Source: Microcaldota archaeon
Lineage (GTDB): Archaea; Micrarchaeota; Micrarchaeia; Micrarchaeales; CABMGC01
DNA length: 33,404 nt
Direction of reading: 5' to 3'
Assembly (NCBI GenBank): GCA_030040335.1
Contig: JASHTX010000059.1
Span: forward strand, 1 to 33,404
Notes under the pieces: model-generated
Databases searched by the model: none
What the model saw: the letters and a program-made list of their open reading frames with translations, nothing else
Told to the model about the DNA's origin: nothing
Shown here: positions 1 to 7,321 of the stretch, piece by piece
How the letters are laid out: every line of letters starts with the position of its first letter
Numbering within the stretch: the stretch's first letter is position 1
Program-made: the position numbers and the translations under genes

Positions 1-443
1 CCGATCGCGTGCTTGCCACCTCCTATGATGTTGCTCACGGGCTTTGGCATCACAGCCTTTGCGTCTTTCAGAAGGTAGCGGTATAAAGGAACATTATGCT
101 CTCCTGCGAGTGCATTCAGCGACGCAAGCGAAACTGCTATAGCGATGTTGCCGCCAAGCTTCGAGAAGTCGCTGGTCTCGTCAAGCTCGTGGAGCAACGA
201 GTCGACCTCTGATATCTCTCTGAATTCTTTGCCGTCGAATTTCGGTGCTACGGTGGTGTTGAATACTTTTACACCCTCGTCTATGCTGTTTCTTGGATAG
301 TCCTTGGCCTCGAACTTGCCCTTGCTTGCACCGCTCGGAGAAGTAAATCTGCCAAATGTTGACGCAGAGTAAACGTCGACCTCCGCGGTGAACTTGCCCC
401 TCGAATCCAGAACCTTGCGTATGGATATTTTCTTTACTTTCAT
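1..443 (-). CDS. eno: Enolase, N-terminal part (cut by window edge)
   Basis: Enolase (2-phosphoglycerate to phosphoenolpyruvate, glycolysis and gluconeogenesis, cytosol). About 147 N-terminal residues are visible; the C-terminal barrel with most catalytic residues lies outside. Translation of the minus strand begins MKVKKISIRKVLDSRGKFTA, matching the enolase start RxxLDSRGxPT. It continues with SGASKG (usually SGASTG), GGNIAIAVSLA and ends in NIIGGGKHAI, the family's NxIxGGxHA stretch. The ATG is preceded by GGAGG eight bases upstream. It diverges from pyruvate phosphate dikinase, the enzyme for the next step, which fits shared control. The Lys for Thr in SGASKG is a small departure from the usual motif. 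Identification is firm; completeness cannot be judged. Confidence 0.93.
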   Translation of the reverse strand, partial: MKVKKISIRKVLDSRGKFTAEVDVYSASTFGRFTSPSGASKGKFEAKDYPRNSIDEGVKVFNTTVAPKFDGKEFREISEVDSLLHELDETSDFSKLGGNIAIAVSLASLNALAGEHNVPLYRYLLKDAKAVMPKPVSNIIGGGKHAI

Positions 444-609
444 CTCAGCCCTCCAGTTTTTTTCTATTCAGTAAGGCATTAATAGCCTGTGATGGACTCC
501 TTTTCCCTGACTGCAAGGCAGACCTCATATCGTGGGTTAAGGAGCAGAGGTTGTTCATTTATATACATTATTCCTCAATCCTCTTTTGAGAACACTAGCT
601 GGTCTTAAC
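444..609. promoter_or_regulatory. Divergent promoter region between enolase and PPDK
   Basis: A near-symmetrical TATA element (tttatatac, 558-566) lies about 26 nt before a predicted start site near 590, giving PPDK a leader of about 20 nt. Read on the other strand the same bases (gtatataaat) could serve enolase with a long leader. A weaker TATA-like attaatgcc near 477-485 would give enolase a leader of about 10-15 nt. These are visual calls, not mapped starts. Confidence 0.5.
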
Positions 610-3279
610 ATGGGGGTAGAAGTCTATCTGTTTGATGAGGTACCGAAGGGAAGCATAACGAAAAACGCGCTGGGAGGGAAGGGTTACGGACTTGTTGAGA
701 TGACCCAACTTGATCTTCCAGTGCCGCTCGGAATAGTCGTAACCACGAGGATGTGCAACGATTTCTTCAAGAATGACAAGAGAATATGGCCGGAGCTCAA
801 GGCCGCAATACTGAAGAAAGTAGAGACTCTTGAGAAACGCGTCGGAAAGAAATTCGATGACATGGACAATCCGCTCCTTGTATCGGTAAGGTCCGGAAGC
901 CCGCTCTCGATGCCAGGAATGATGGACACCGTTCTCAACCTCGGAATAAACGACAAGATAACTGAGGCATTGGCGAAGAAGACTCGAGATCAGAGATTTG
1001 CCTACGATACCTACAGGAGATTCATCCAGCTCTTCGGCAAGATAGTAATGGGAATTGATGGGGCGAAGTTTGACAAGATACTCGAGCAGGTAAAAGAAGA
1101 ACATGGAGCGAAGACAGACATAGAGGTGAAGGCAGACGGCTGGAAGGAGGTTGTCAAGAGATACAAGGCATTGGTAAAGAAGGAAGCTGGCAAGGACTTC
1201 CCGCAGGACCCGATAGAACAGCTCCTGATGGCCGTTGGGGCGGTCTTCAACTCGTGGTGGAATCCGAGGGCTGCGGCGTACAGGAAGATATACAAGATAC
1301 CAGACTCGCTCGGCACGGCCGTGAACATAATGATGATGGTCTACGGCAACTTTGACGACAGGTCAGGAACGGGTGTAGCGTTCACCAGGAATCCGTCAAC
1401 AGGAGAGAAGGAGCTTTATGGAGAGTTCCTGATGAGAGCGCAGGGAGAAGACGTTGTAGCGGGCATAAGGACGCCGCTTCCGCTGAACAAGCTGAAGGGG
1501 CAGCTTCCAGAGGCCTACAAGGAGCTCGCCAGGATAATGGGCATACTTGAGAAGCATTTCAGGGACATGCAGGACATCGAGTTCACGATTGAGGGCGGCA
1601 AGCTCTACATGCTGCAGACAAGAACAGGTAAGAGGACAGCTGCAGCTGCTGTCAAGATCGCGATTGACATGGAAAACGAAGGCATGATAAAGAGGCAGGA
1701 GGCGGTTTTGAGAGTTGAACCTGATCAGCTCCAGCGCCTTCTCTACAAGCAGATAGACCCGAAGGCAAAGATGACGCCCATAGCGAAAGGATTGCAGGCT
1801 TCGCCCGGGGCTGCAGTGGGCAAGGTGATGTTCACTGTCGAGGAGGTGCAGCAGGCCAAGGAGAAGGGCGAGAAGGTCATACTGGTAAGGCCGGAGACAA
1901 CACCGGAGGACATTGCCGGAATTGCGGCTTCTGATGGCGTGCTTACAAGCAGGGGCGGGATGACAAGTCACGCAGCTGTTGTTACAAGGGGGATGGGCAA
2001 GCCTTGCATAGTCGGGGCAGAGGGAATAAGCGTAAGCGTGGAAAAAAGGATGTTCAACGTTGATGGCAAGCAGATCAGGAAAGGAGACACGATAACTATA
2101 GACGGAGGCAGCGGGCTCGTCTATACCGGCGAGATGCCGCTCGTTGAGCATGGAATAAACGCCCAGGTCGCTACGATACTCAAGTGGGCCGACGGATACA
2201 GGAGGCTTGGCGTGAGGGCAAACGCCGACACTCCGACAATGGCGGCAAAGGCCAGGGAGAACGGCGCCACGGGCATAGGACTTGACAGGACTGAACGTAT
2301 GTTCAACGCGCCGGAGAGGCTAGCGCTCGTGCAGAAGATGATACTCGCCGACAGCATGGGGGAGAGGCAGAAATACTTGGATTTGCTTAAGCCTCACCAG
2401 AAAGGGGACTTCGTGGGAATCTTCAAGGTGATGGAGGGCCTGCCCGTGACAATTAGGCTGCTCGACATGCCGCTCCACGAGTTCCTGCCGAAGATGGAGG
2501 AGATACTGCCTCAGGTTGTGGAGCTCAGGCTTGCTGGCAAGAACAAGGAAGACCTGAGGGAGAAGGAGAGGGTGCTGAAAAGGGTCATGGAACTCAGGGA
2601 GCAGAATCCGATGATGGGGCAGCGAGGAGTCAGGCTTGCGCTGGTTCACGCTGAGATATACAGGATGCAGGTCAGCGCCATCTTCGAGGCTGCGGCAGAG
2701 CTGATGAGAAAAGGCGAGAAGGCTCCGGAGATAGAGATAATGATATCACAGGTAGAGGGTGCTGAGGAGTTGAGGAAAGCAAGGGAAATTGTTGAGGAGG
2801 AGGCTTCGAAAGTGATGAAGGCGCAGGGAGTAAAGCTGAATTACAAAGTCGGCACTATGATCGAGACCCCGAGAGCCGCACTGACAGGCGCAGAGATAGC
2901 AAAATACGCGGACTTCTTCTCATTCGGTACAAATGACCTTACGCAGGCGACATTCGCGTTCAGCAGGGACGACGTTGAGGCGAAGTTCATACCATTCTAC
3001 ATAGAGAACAAGGTGCTTGATTCGAACCCGTTCGAAACTCTTGACTGGAACGGAGTTGGCAGACTTGTGATGATGTGCGCAGCAGAAGGCAAGAAGGCAA
3101 ACCCTAAGCTGAAGGTCGGAATCTGCGGTGAGCACGGCGGAGACCCGAAGTCGATAGAGTTCTTCAACACCACTGAACTCGACTATGTGAGCTGCTCTCC
3201 TTACAGGGTGCCGGTGGCGAAACTCGCCGCTGCGCAGGCGGAGCTTCGCAAGAGTCATGCAGGTTCAAGCAGCGTGTGA
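610..3279 (+). CDS. ppdK: Pyruvate, phosphate dikinase
   Basis: Pyruvate phosphate dikinase interconverts pyruvate, ATP and phosphate with phosphoenolpyruvate, AMP and pyrophosphate. About 889 residues, the normal family length. Order seen: N-terminal ATP-grasp nucleotide domain (about 1-340, ending in MLQTRTGKRTAAAA), phosphohistidine swivelling domain with GGMTSHAAVVTRGMGKPC (catalytic His about residue 454), and a C-terminal PEP/pyruvate barrel with FSFGTNDLTQ and GICGEHGGD (active-site Cys about residue 839). The ATG at 610 is preferred over an in-frame TTG at 586, because the TATA box at 558-566 puts the transcript start near 590. It diverges from enolase, so the two enzymes handle PEP in sequence. 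No truncation or missing catalytic residue is seen. Confidence 0.96.
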   Translation: MGVEVYLFDEVPKGSITKNALGGKGYGLVEMTQLDLPVPLGIVVTTRMCNDFFKNDKRIWPELKAAILKKVETLEKRVGKKFDDMDNPLLVSVRSGSPLSMPGMMDTVLNLGINDKITEALAKKTRDQRFAYDTYRRFIQLFGKIVMGIDGAKFDKILEQVKEEHGAKTDIEVKADGWKEVVKRYKALVKKEAGKDFPQDPIEQLLMAVGAVFNSWWNPRAAAYRKIYKIPDSLGTAVNIMMMVYGNFDDRSGTGVAFTRNPSTGEKELYGEFLMRAQGEDVVAGIRTPLPLNKLKGQLPEAYKELARIMGILEKHFRDMQDIEFTIEGGKLYMLQTRTGKRTAAAAVKIAIDMENEGMIKRQEAVLRVEPDQLQRLLYKQIDPKAKMTPIAKGLQASPGAAVGKVMFTVEEVQQAKEKGEKVILVRPETTPEDIAGIAASDGVLTSRGGMTSHAAVVTRGMGKPCIVGAEGISVSVEKRMFNVDGKQIRKGDTITIDGGSGLVYTGEMPLVEHGINAQVATILKWADGYRRLGVRANADTPTMAAKARENGATGIGLDRTERMFNAPERLALVQKMILADSMGERQKYLDLLKPHQKGDFVGIFKVMEGLPVTIRLLDMPLHEFLPKMEEILPQVVELRLAGKNKEDLREKERVLKRVMELREQNPMMGQRGVRLALVHAEIYRMQVSAIFEAAAELMRKGEKAPEIEIMISQVEGAEELRKAREIVEEEASKVMKAQGVKLNYKVGTMIETPRAALTGAEIAKYADFFSFGTNDLTQATFAFSRDDVEAKFIPFYIENKVLDSNPFETLDWNGVGRLVMMCAAEGKKANPKLKVGICGEHGGDPKSIEFFNTTELDYVSCSPYRVPVAKLAAAQAELRKSHAGSSSV

Positions 3280-3287
3280 AAAGAGAG

Positions 3288-3836
3288 CTAGGTCCCGTTG
3301 TCATTTACCCAGATGAAAGCGGCTGTCTTCCTGCCGTTGGTCACGCCCCTGGGCCTTGCCACCTTCCTGAAGCCCATCTTGAGGTGGAAGAGCTCTGTGG
3401 CCCTGTTATACGGAGAGGCCCAGCTTCCGGCTACTACCTTCATACCCTTGGCCTTCTTGAAAATAGTCTCGTACAGTTTTTTACCTATGGACCTGCCCTG
3501 CGAGCTGCGCAATACGCCGACCTGGTCAATGAAGATGGACTCAGGCTTGGAGTAGTGGTTCAGCACATACGCCTGCAGATAATTGTGCGGCTTTGTGTAG
3601 CTGGTGGGATAACCCATAACGAACCCGACTACTTTTCCTTTCTCAACCGCCACAAGAAAATATCCGGAATACTTGATTGCCTCCAGATATGATTCTGCAC
3701 GCACGTCTCCCCTCAAAAAACCCCTCGAGGTGTGCTCATTCGTTATCTCTCCGACTACCTTCAACGACTTTCCGACGTTAGAGATCGTTCTGGCATCGGA
3801 TGGTTTGGCTCTCCGGATCGTTATGCGTGCTTTCAT
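3288..3836 (-). CDS. GNAT-family N-acetyltransferase
   Basis: A 182-residue protein of the GNAT fold, which transfers an acetyl group from acetyl-CoA to an amine. The acetyl-CoA loop is visible as QVGVLRSSQGRSIGKKLYE (about residues 104-122), the usual strand 4 followed by (Q/R)xxGxG/A. The N-terminal strand ITIRRAKPSDA and the C-terminal NRATELFHLKMGFRKVARP (helix followed by GF) also fit. The substrate is unknown. Its start overlaps the stop of the upstream regulator gene by four bases (ATGA), so the two are probably co-transcribed and translationally coupled. It converges on the PPDK gene, whose stop is 8 bp away. Confidence 0.85.
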   Translation of the reverse strand: MKARITIRRAKPSDARTISNVGKSLKVVGEITNEHTSRGFLRGDVRAESYLEAIKYSGYFLVAVEKGKVVGFVMGYPTSYTKPHNYLQAYVLNHYSKPESIFIDQVGVLRSSQGRSIGKKLYETIFKKAKGMKVVAGSWASPYNRATELFHLKMGFRKVARPRGVTNGRKTAAFIWVNDNGT

Positions 3837-4879
3837 TCAATGCCTTCGAGGATCGACTGCCAGTTGATTACCCTGTAAACCTTGCTGGTATCAAGGCTCC
3901 TGAGCGGGAGGTCTCCGATCAGCACCTTGTCGATCACGCCGCGCTCGCTCTTAGGCTTTTCAGCGACCATGTCCTCCTTGTAGTAGTTCCAGAACCTCTT
4001 CATCGCGGTCTCCAGGTCGTCGAAGACGCCTACCCCGAAGAAATCTCCGCTACCTACAAGCTGGTTCACGATCACGTATCTGCTTACCAGAGAATATTCG
4101 TCATCTGTCCTGAAGAAATCCCTCGTCGACCTCGCGTCCTGCTCGAACCTGCTCGAGATTATGTACTTGCCAAAGATCGTCATGACCGTGAACGGATCCA
4201 GCTTCTCCATCACGAGCGTGAACCTCTTTATGTAGCCGAGCTCGACGAGCTTCTTGAAGTTGTAGGCTATGGTGTTGAAGTGCATGCCGGTCTCCTTGGA
4301 AAGCTGCTGGAACGTGGCGCGCGAGTTCTTGTTGAGCAGCAAGAGCAGCGTCTTGTACTTCTCGGGCAGGTCGAGGCGCTCCAGGAGCTCGTTCCGCAAG
4401 GGATAGAAGCCGAGAGGCCTCCAGGCGACCTCTGACGGGTTCCACGAAACCCCGTAGTCTGCGAGGTGAATCTGCAGCCCGCGGTCCCAGTGGACATAGT
4501 CGTCCCTAGACTGCGCGTTTGCGTATATGAACATGTCGTACGAGCCCTTGATCGTCGCAACTATCTGCGGTATGTGAAAGCGCGAGAAGACCTGCTTGAG
4601 GTAATCGTCGCTCGGCCTCTTGTTGAACTTGATGATTATTATGTGCGGGTTGAACAGGCCGAGCTTGTCCTCGTCCAGCTCCAGCGTGTACCTTATGCCA
4701 AGCTCCTTCTCAAGCCTGGCAAGCCTGTCCTTGGCCGTCTTCCTGGAGAGACCGACGCTCTTCGCCAGCTCTGACATCGTTATCCTGGAGTTTTCGGAGA
4801 GCAGGCGGAGCATCTTCCTGGAAAGAAGGTTGTACTTGTCGTTGAACTGGCTCTTGAACTCACGACCAGGCTTTGGCAT
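3833..4879 (-). CDS. Lrp/AsnC-like regulator with two HTH units
   Basis: A 348-residue likely DNA-binding transcription regulator. Residues about 19-65 form an AsnC-type winged helix-turn-helix (LSENSRITMSELAKSVGLSR, then a DRLARLEKELGI recognition-helix region). A RAM-like alpha/beta stretch follows. A second winged HTH occupies about 172-222 (LLLLNKNSRATFQQLSKETG, LVELGYIKRFTLVM), and a second RAM-like stretch follows it. The protein is therefore a tandem duplication of the Lrp fold, twice the usual 150 residues. A clear paralogue lies at 7322-8374. A TATA-like ttaaaaaa on the minus strand (about 4900-4908) suggests a nearly leaderless start. It diverges from the transporter gene at 4995, which it may regulate (inference). 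The ligand is unknown. Confidence 0.82.
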   Translation of the reverse strand: MPKPGREFKSQFNDKYNLLSRKMLRLLSENSRITMSELAKSVGLSRKTAKDRLARLEKELGIRYTLELDEDKLGLFNPHIIIIKFNKRPSDDYLKQVFSRFHIPQIVATIKGSYDMFIYANAQSRDDYVHWDRGLQIHLADYGVSWNPSEVAWRPLGFYPLRNELLERLDLPEKYKTLLLLLNKNSRATFQQLSKETGMHFNTIAYNFKKLVELGYIKRFTLVMEKLDPFTVMTIFGKYIISSRFEQDARSTRDFFRTDDEYSLVSRYVIVNQLVGSGDFFGVGVFDDLETAMKRFWNYYKEDMVAEKPKSERGVIDKVLIGDLPLRSLDTSKVYRVINWQSILEGIE

Positions 4880-4994
4880 GCTTATGCTTCGCAGCGCAGA
4901 TTTTTTAACCTATTACAAAGTAACAAAAACTTCAGTAAAAGTGGTATTTTTCGGTTAGTATATAAGCAGCCTTTCCCAAGTGTAAGCGAGAAGG
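4880..4994. promoter_or_regulatory. Divergent promoter region, regulator / DMT transporter
   Basis: On the plus strand a strong TATA element (agtatataag, 4957-4966) would start transcription near 4987, just before the GAGAAGG ribosome-binding site at 4988-4994. On the minus strand ttaaaaaa around 4900-4908 fits a start near the regulator's ATG. Such short spacing is where an autoregulatory Lrp-type protein often binds, but no convincing operator palindrome was seen. Confidence 0.55.
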
Positions 4995-6230
4995 ATGAAG
5001 ATTCTGACGCGCGGTTACCTGTACATGGTGCTTTCCCTGATTCTGGGGGCGCTCTTCCCTGTAGTGCTAGTCTTTGCCAAAGGCGTCGACATCTTCGAGT
5101 TCTTCATGTTGAGCTATCTCCTGGCAATACCGTTCGCCTTGCTGCTGGTAATAGCCTCGAAGAGGTGGAAGACATTCACTGCCTACGTGACTGACCCTAA
5201 GAGGCTCGGAATAATAACGCTCATAGGCCTGCTCACATACGCGTCGGTGGGCATAGGACTCTTCTACGCAGAGCAGTTCGTGAGTGCGTCGCTGGCCACT
5301 GTGGTCTTCAGGACATCGCCGCTGCTCATGCTGCTGCTCCTGCCCACAGTGCTGAACGAGAGGCTGACCAAAAGCCAGATTGCAGCGCTGTGTCTAGCGT
5401 TTGCGGGCATATACATAGCGCTGAGCGGAGGGCAACTTTTCGGCATATTCGGCAACGCGAACATATCGATCGTGCTCTTCCTGGTTGCAGCGGCTTTTGC
5501 CTATGCGCTCGGAGCCGTGCTGATAAGAAAATACGTCTTCAACCTGGAGAGTGCGATGCTGATATTCAACATGGCCCTCTTCGTGATCTTTGCAGCGCTC
5601 TACGTTGCGACAGGCGTGAACTCGAGCCAGCTGCAGCTTTCTCAGCTCGGGGCGATATTCTATGTAGGCATCTTCACGAACATCTGCAGCTTCTACATGT
5701 ACTTCAATTCGCTCAGGATACTCAAGATGACAGTTGCCACTAACTTCCTCTTCCTCTCCCCGTTCCTCACGCTGCTCTTCGCAAGCGTGCTGCTGGGCGA
5801 GGTAATACAACCGTACTACGTGGTCATAGCGCTGCTGGTCGGGGCCGGCCTCATCATCCAGAGGTATGACAGGGTAGGAGGCAGCTACCGCACAAGGGAT
5901 TCCAAGAGACTCAGGAACTTCGCAATATTCGACGTCACCGGGGCTTTCGTCAACACCGGTGAGCTTGCAATCCAACATGCAATCCAGAAGGGCGGCAGGG
6001 TCCTGGCGCTCAAGCTCGATGCCGGGCAGAAGCAGAAGGTAAACTCGCTGATATCAGACGGTGGACACTCAGGCGTTTTTACAGATGAGCATCCGCGAAT
6101 AACCGAAGAATCCACTTTCGTCAAGGAGATAGTGGGGGCCAAAGAGAATGAGTTCGTGGTAATGAAAGCAGGAGATACTGAGGAAGGAGAGCGCTTCTTC
6201 GAGACGCTTTCAGATGCAATGGGAGTGTAA
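4995..6230 (+). CDS. DMT/EamA-family transporter with C-terminal soluble domain
   Basis: Membrane protein of the drug/metabolite transporter superfamily, exporting or importing an unknown small solute. Residues 1-295 hold about ten hydrophobic helices in the EamA duplicated pattern (for example LAIPFALLLVIA, IVLFLVAAAFAYALGAVLI), with the family-like RTSPLLMLLLLP and NERLTKSQIAALCLAFAGIY. Residues about 300-411 are hydrophilic and not part of the standard family, which usually ends near 300. This tail includes NFAIFDVTGAFVNTGELAIQ and ENEFVVMKAGDTEEGERFFE and looks like a small alpha/beta domain. The ATG has a GAGAAGG ribosome-binding site directly upstream. It diverges from a tandem Lrp regulator. 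Family call is good; the tail is unrecognised. Confidence 0.8.
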   Translation: MKILTRGYLYMVLSLILGALFPVVLVFAKGVDIFEFFMLSYLLAIPFALLLVIASKRWKTFTAYVTDPKRLGIITLIGLLTYASVGIGLFYAEQFVSASLATVVFRTSPLLMLLLLPTVLNERLTKSQIAALCLAFAGIYIALSGGQLFGIFGNANISIVLFLVAAAFAYALGAVLIRKYVFNLESAMLIFNMALFVIFAALYVATGVNSSQLQLSQLGAIFYVGIFTNICSFYMYFNSLRILKMTVATNFLFLSPFLTLLFASVLLGEVIQPYYVVIALLVGAGLIIQRYDRVGGSYRTRDSKRLRNFAIFDVTGAFVNTGELAIQHAIQKGGRVLALKLDAGQKQKVNSLISDGGHSGVFTDEHPRITEESTFVKEIVGAKENEFVVMKAGDTEEGERFFETLSDAMGV

Positions 6231-6290
6231 GCGGTAATAGGCCACTTCTCATATTAACAGCAATATCTGTTTAAAATGGAAAAATCGGAG

Positions 6291-6300
6291 GGTATTTATA
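6291..6300 (+). promoter_or_regulatory. TATA box before candidate small RNA
   Basis: ggtatttata is a good archaeal TATA element in the gap after the transporter gene. A start about 26 nt downstream (near 6321) coincides with the first base of the hairpin described in the next entry, with no open reading frame following. Confidence 0.4.
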
Positions 6301-6320
6301 TTTGCTAAGCGTAATAGTAT

Positions 6321-6409
6321 TGCGGGTTTTGAGTTATCAAATCTTTTTGATACGCTAAAACCCCACCACCCGGAATGGGGTGCGTCGCAAGATGCGCCCT
6401 CTTCTTTTT
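6321..6409 (+). ncRNA. Candidate structured small RNA
   Basis: No recognised RNA family. Visible structure: outer stem GGGTTTT (6324-6330) with AAAACCC (6357-6363), then a 3x3 internal loop, then stem TATCAAA (6335-6341) with TTTGATA (6346-6352) and a 4-nt loop. A second hairpin, GGGTGCGTC / GATGCGCCC closed by a GCAA tetraloop, follows at 6378-6399, then a T-rich tail. CCCCA (6361-6365) can alternatively pair with TGGGG (6376-6380), which would break both hairpins, so two mutually exclusive folds exist. A TATA box about 26 nt upstream supports transcription. It could instead be only the terminator region of the transporter gene. Confidence 0.35.
6378..6409 (+). terminator. GC-rich hairpin followed by T-rich tract
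   Basis: Nine-base-pair stem (two G-U pairs) with a GCAA loop, followed by CTCTTCTTTTT. It would end plus-strand transcripts from the transporter or the candidate small RNA before they run into the convergent acetyltransferase gene. Confidence 0.5.
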
Positions 6410-6447
6410 AATTGCTTATTTTGAGAGACAGGGTATGGCAAGCAGTC

Positions 6448-6927
6448 CTAGAGCTCTTTCTCGCACCAGTACCGCATCTCTCCTTCTCCGTAGTAGTTGA
6501 AGACCTCCTTGGCGATCCTGTAACCCTGCTTCCTGAAAAACGCAATGCCGGTCTTGTTCGTCTTGTTTGTTGCCAGGCCGATCTTCTTCCTGCCGAGGTT
6601 TATCGCCTTCTCCTCAGCGAAGCGCATCATCTCGCTCCCTATTCCCCTGCGCCAGTGCGGTGGGTGGACGCATATTCTGAGCACCTCAAACTCGTCGGTC
6701 TCGGGCTTGTCGACCAGAGAGATGTAGGAGATGTAGTTGCCTGCCTTGTCCTTCCAGAGCCAGGTCTCCGAATCGTGCTCCACAGTCAGGTGGGTGAGCA
6801 GATCTTCCTTCGTCTCCAGGTGAAGGAGAGGGTGGTGGGCCTTCGAGACCTCTGCGTCGAAAGCGTGCAGCGAATCCAGGTTTTCCTTCACATCGAGCTT
6901 GCTTACATTGAGTCCGTCTTCGCTCAT
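6448..6927 (-). CDS. GNAT-family N-acetyltransferase
   Basis: A 159-residue GNAT-fold acetyltransferase. The acetyl-CoA-binding motif A is clear: VLRICVHPPHWRRGIGSEMM (about residues 80-99), with the R-R-G-I-G pyrophosphate loop, followed by NKTNKTGIAFFRKQGYRIAK, the usual helix and GY turn of motif B. The C-terminus YGEGEMRYWCEKEL gives the last strands. The substrate is unknown. It stands alone on the minus strand with a long, structured upstream region and a candidate minus-strand TATA at about 7086-7097. Unrelated in detail to the acetyltransferase at 3288-3836 beyond the common fold. Confidence 0.85.
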   Translation of the reverse strand: MSEDGLNVSKLDVKENLDSLHAFDAEVSKAHHPLLHLETKEDLLTHLTVEHDSETWLWKDKAGNYISYISLVDKPETDEFEVLRICVHPPHWRRGIGSEMMRFAEEKAINLGRKKIGLATNKTNKTGIAFFRKQGYRIAKEVFNYYGEGEMRYWCEKEL

Positions 6928-6952
6928 GCAAGCACCCAGCCGTAAAGAGTAG

Positions 6953-6981
6953 ACGGCGCGGCTTGCGCTGCGCCGTTTTTT
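6953..6981 (+). terminator. Perfect hairpin plus T6, antisense to acetyltransferase leader
   Basis: ACGGCGCGGC pairs with GCGCTGCGCCGT over ten base pairs (one G-U) around a TTGC loop and is followed directly by six T, the form of an intrinsic terminator on the plus strand. On the minus strand the same bases form a hairpin with a GCAA tetraloop in the acetyltransferase 5' leader, 26 bp before its ATG. No plus-strand gene lies directly upstream, so its role as a terminator is uncertain. Confidence 0.4.
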
Positions 6982-7054
6982 GGAGCGGGCGCGGAATTTT
7001 TAGCTTTAAGGGTGGGTGACATTAAAGCTGAGGAGTCATAAAAGATTACGCTCC
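6982..7054. other. Nested inverted repeats in the acetyltransferase upstream region
   Basis: GGAGCG (6982-6987) pairs with CGCTCC (7049-7054), enclosing AGCTTTAA (7002-7009) paired with TTAAAGCT (7022-7029). The minus-strand TATA at 7086-7097 would include this in a 5' leader of about 140 nt. It is either a structured leader or a separate small RNA; no known family is recognised. The rest of the 394-bp gap up to 7321 holds further TATA-like sites (about 7175-7186 and 7292-7300) and an inverted repeat at 7209-7234, but no supported gene. Confidence 0.3.
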
Positions 7055-7208
7055 GTATCCGGCCCATGTATGGTTATAAACTTGTATATATAAATGCGGA
7101 CCGAATTTGGGTAAAAAAGAGACACTTTGAGGATAATTTGTCGTTTTCGCAATCTACTTCACTCTAGGAACTCCGTAGATATAATAAAAATACTGAATTA
7201 TGGAGCTA

Positions 7209-7234
7209 GACAGGTTGACAATCTGTAACCTGTC
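7209..7234. repeat. Inverted repeat upstream of second Lrp-type regulator
   Basis: GACAGGTT (7209-7216) and AACCTGTC (7227-7234) form a perfect 8-bp inverted repeat with a 10-bp spacer, about 90 bp before the regulator start. It could be an operator for the regulator or a hairpin in a longer leader; a T-rich run (7269-7276) follows. Confidence 0.35.
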
Positions 7235-7321
7235 CTCTATGCATGTGTGCTATAACAGGGCAATCAGCTTGTTTTTTGTGGAAAACGCAACTTCTAAAGG
7301 CTTTGCGTGCAATAGATATGC

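Noticed and set aside
1396..2151. Long open frame (251 codons) on the minus strand inside the PPDK gene
   Set aside because: Antisense to a well-identified enzyme; composition is His/Leu/Ala-rich as expected from the reverse frame of a GC-biased gene; no promoter or ribosome-binding site.
3800..4435. 211-codon plus-strand frame across the first regulator
   Set aside because: Antisense shadow of the tandem Lrp-type gene.
6412..6945. 177-codon plus-strand frame over the second acetyltransferase
   Set aside because: The opposite strand encodes a clear GNAT protein; this frame has no family match and only mirrors it.
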